This document shows, one piece after another, positions 4,699-5,096 of a DNA stretch of 5,096 bases. Origin of the DNA: an uncultured Fidelibacterota bacterium (GTDB lineage: Bacteria > Fidelibacterota > Fidelibacteria > Fidelibacterales > Fidelibacteraceae); contig CALMFL010000042.1 of NCBI GenBank assembly GCA_937862595.1, positions 1 through 5,096 of the forward strand. The letters run 5' to 3'. Numbering within the stretch: position 1 is the first letter of the stretch; each line of letters opens with the position of its first letter. The notes under the pieces were generated by a model. It had not been told where the DNA came from. It worked only from the letters and a program-made list of their open reading frames with translations, and did not search any database. The translations under genes were made by a program, and so were the position numbers.

Positions 4699-5096
4699 AT
4701 GGCAAAGATCATCGTACATCAGGAAGCGATCAGGGACCGGGAAGCGGTCGTGAAAGTTTGTCCCTTTGCGGCACTTGAATTCAGCGGTAACGAACTGATC
4801 CTAAACGCCGCCTGCAAAATGTGCCGGATCTGCATCAAGCGGTACCCGGACATCTTTGAATATGTGGAAGACGAGAAACCCACGGTAGACAAGAGCACGT
4901 GGCGCGGCATCGCCGTTTACATCGATCATATCGGCGATGAAATCCATCCGGTGAGCTTCGAGCTCATCGGCAAGGCCCGGGAGCTGGTGCCGGCCACCGG
5001 CGGTGGCGTCACGGCGCTCGTGGTCGGCCATGCGGGCGGCGACGGCCTCCCGGCCGACCAGGTGCTCGCGGTCACCGGCGCCGACTTCGGCACCTA
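4699..5096 (+). CDS. etfA: EtfA with N-terminal mono-cluster ferredoxin-like domain (5' part)
   Basis: The first 132 residues are in the window and the gene runs off the right edge. Residues 1-60 are a ferredoxin-like extension absent from respiratory EtfA. Its cysteines are C21-P, C39-x2-C42-x2-C45, and then IKRYP where a fourth cysteine would precede the proline. In two-cluster ferredoxin numbering these are C4, C5, C6 and C7, exactly the ligands of one cluster; the ligands of the other are gone. From about residue 69 the EtfA N-terminal domain starts (WRGIAVYIDH...HPVSFELIGKARELV, then VTALVVGH). Such extensions occur in EtfA of bifurcating complexes, for example those paired with lactate dehydrogenase or caffeyl-CoA reductase. 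The start has only a weak ribosome site (AGG 13 bases upstream), so coupling to etfB is likely. Codon composition changes sharply after 4948. Confidence 0.92.
   Translation, partial: MAKIIVHQEAIRDREAVVKVCPFAALEFSGNELILNAACKMCRICIKRYPDIFEYVEDEKPTVDKSTWRGIAVYIDHIGDEIHPVSFELIGKARELVPATGGGVTALVVGHAGGDGLPADQVLAVTGADFGT

Noticed and set aside
4719..5031. Minus-strand open frames opposite etfA (4719-4910 and 4801-5031)
   Set aside because: The plus strand has an uninterrupted EtfA frame with ordered cysteine motifs, so these are antisense shadows.

Overview
The window looks like chromosomal DNA from a diderm (Gram-negative-type), probably anaerobic bacterium. Five or six consecutive minus-strand genes encode proteins with cleavable-looking signal peptides, one of them LolA-like. 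The plus strand starts an electron transfer flavoprotein operon whose alpha subunit carries an N-terminal [4Fe-4S] ferredoxin-like domain, a trait of anaerobes that use flavin-based electron bifurcation. The mix of TPR/'PGxGxxYA' membrane proteins, a secreted YidD-like protein and small 'DGKxDAS' membrane proteins reminds me of FCB-group lineages such as Cloacimonadota. That placement is an impression from memory and weak. There are no RNA genes, insertion sequences or CRISPR arrays that I can see.

Layout. Positions 1-103 follow the last minus-strand gene. They hold a 12-bp interrupted hairpin and a polypurine (minus strand) tract with a 16-nt-period repeat, ending in a strong Shine-Dalgarno for a gene that probably begins just off the left edge. 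Positions 104-3701 hold six minus-strand genes, in transcription order: a 121-aa membrane protein, a rho-independent terminator, its 146-aa paralog, a LolA-like protein (TTG start), a YidD-like protein, and two TPR/membrane proteins with the same architecture. The last four are joined by overlaps (17, 4 and 4 nt), so they are almost certainly co-translated. Positions 3702-3895 are an AT-rich divergent control region with a 9-bp inverted repeat, a plus-strand promoter and a weak minus-strand promoter. Positions 3896-5096 hold etfB and the 5' part of etfA on the plus strand.

How the genes may work together. EtfB and EtfA form the FAD-carrying heterodimer that passes electrons between NADH, ferredoxin and a partner dehydrogenase. 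The partner gene is not in the window and is probably downstream. The minus-strand set appears to be an envelope module: every product is predicted to be exported or membrane-bound, and none has an obvious enzymatic active site. Its function is unknown. The combination of a secreted YidD-like domain, a LolA-like protein and paired TPR/PGxG proteins is the most unusual content here. The last ~150 bases are far richer in GC than the rest of the same reading frame, which deserves a check for assembly chimerism.
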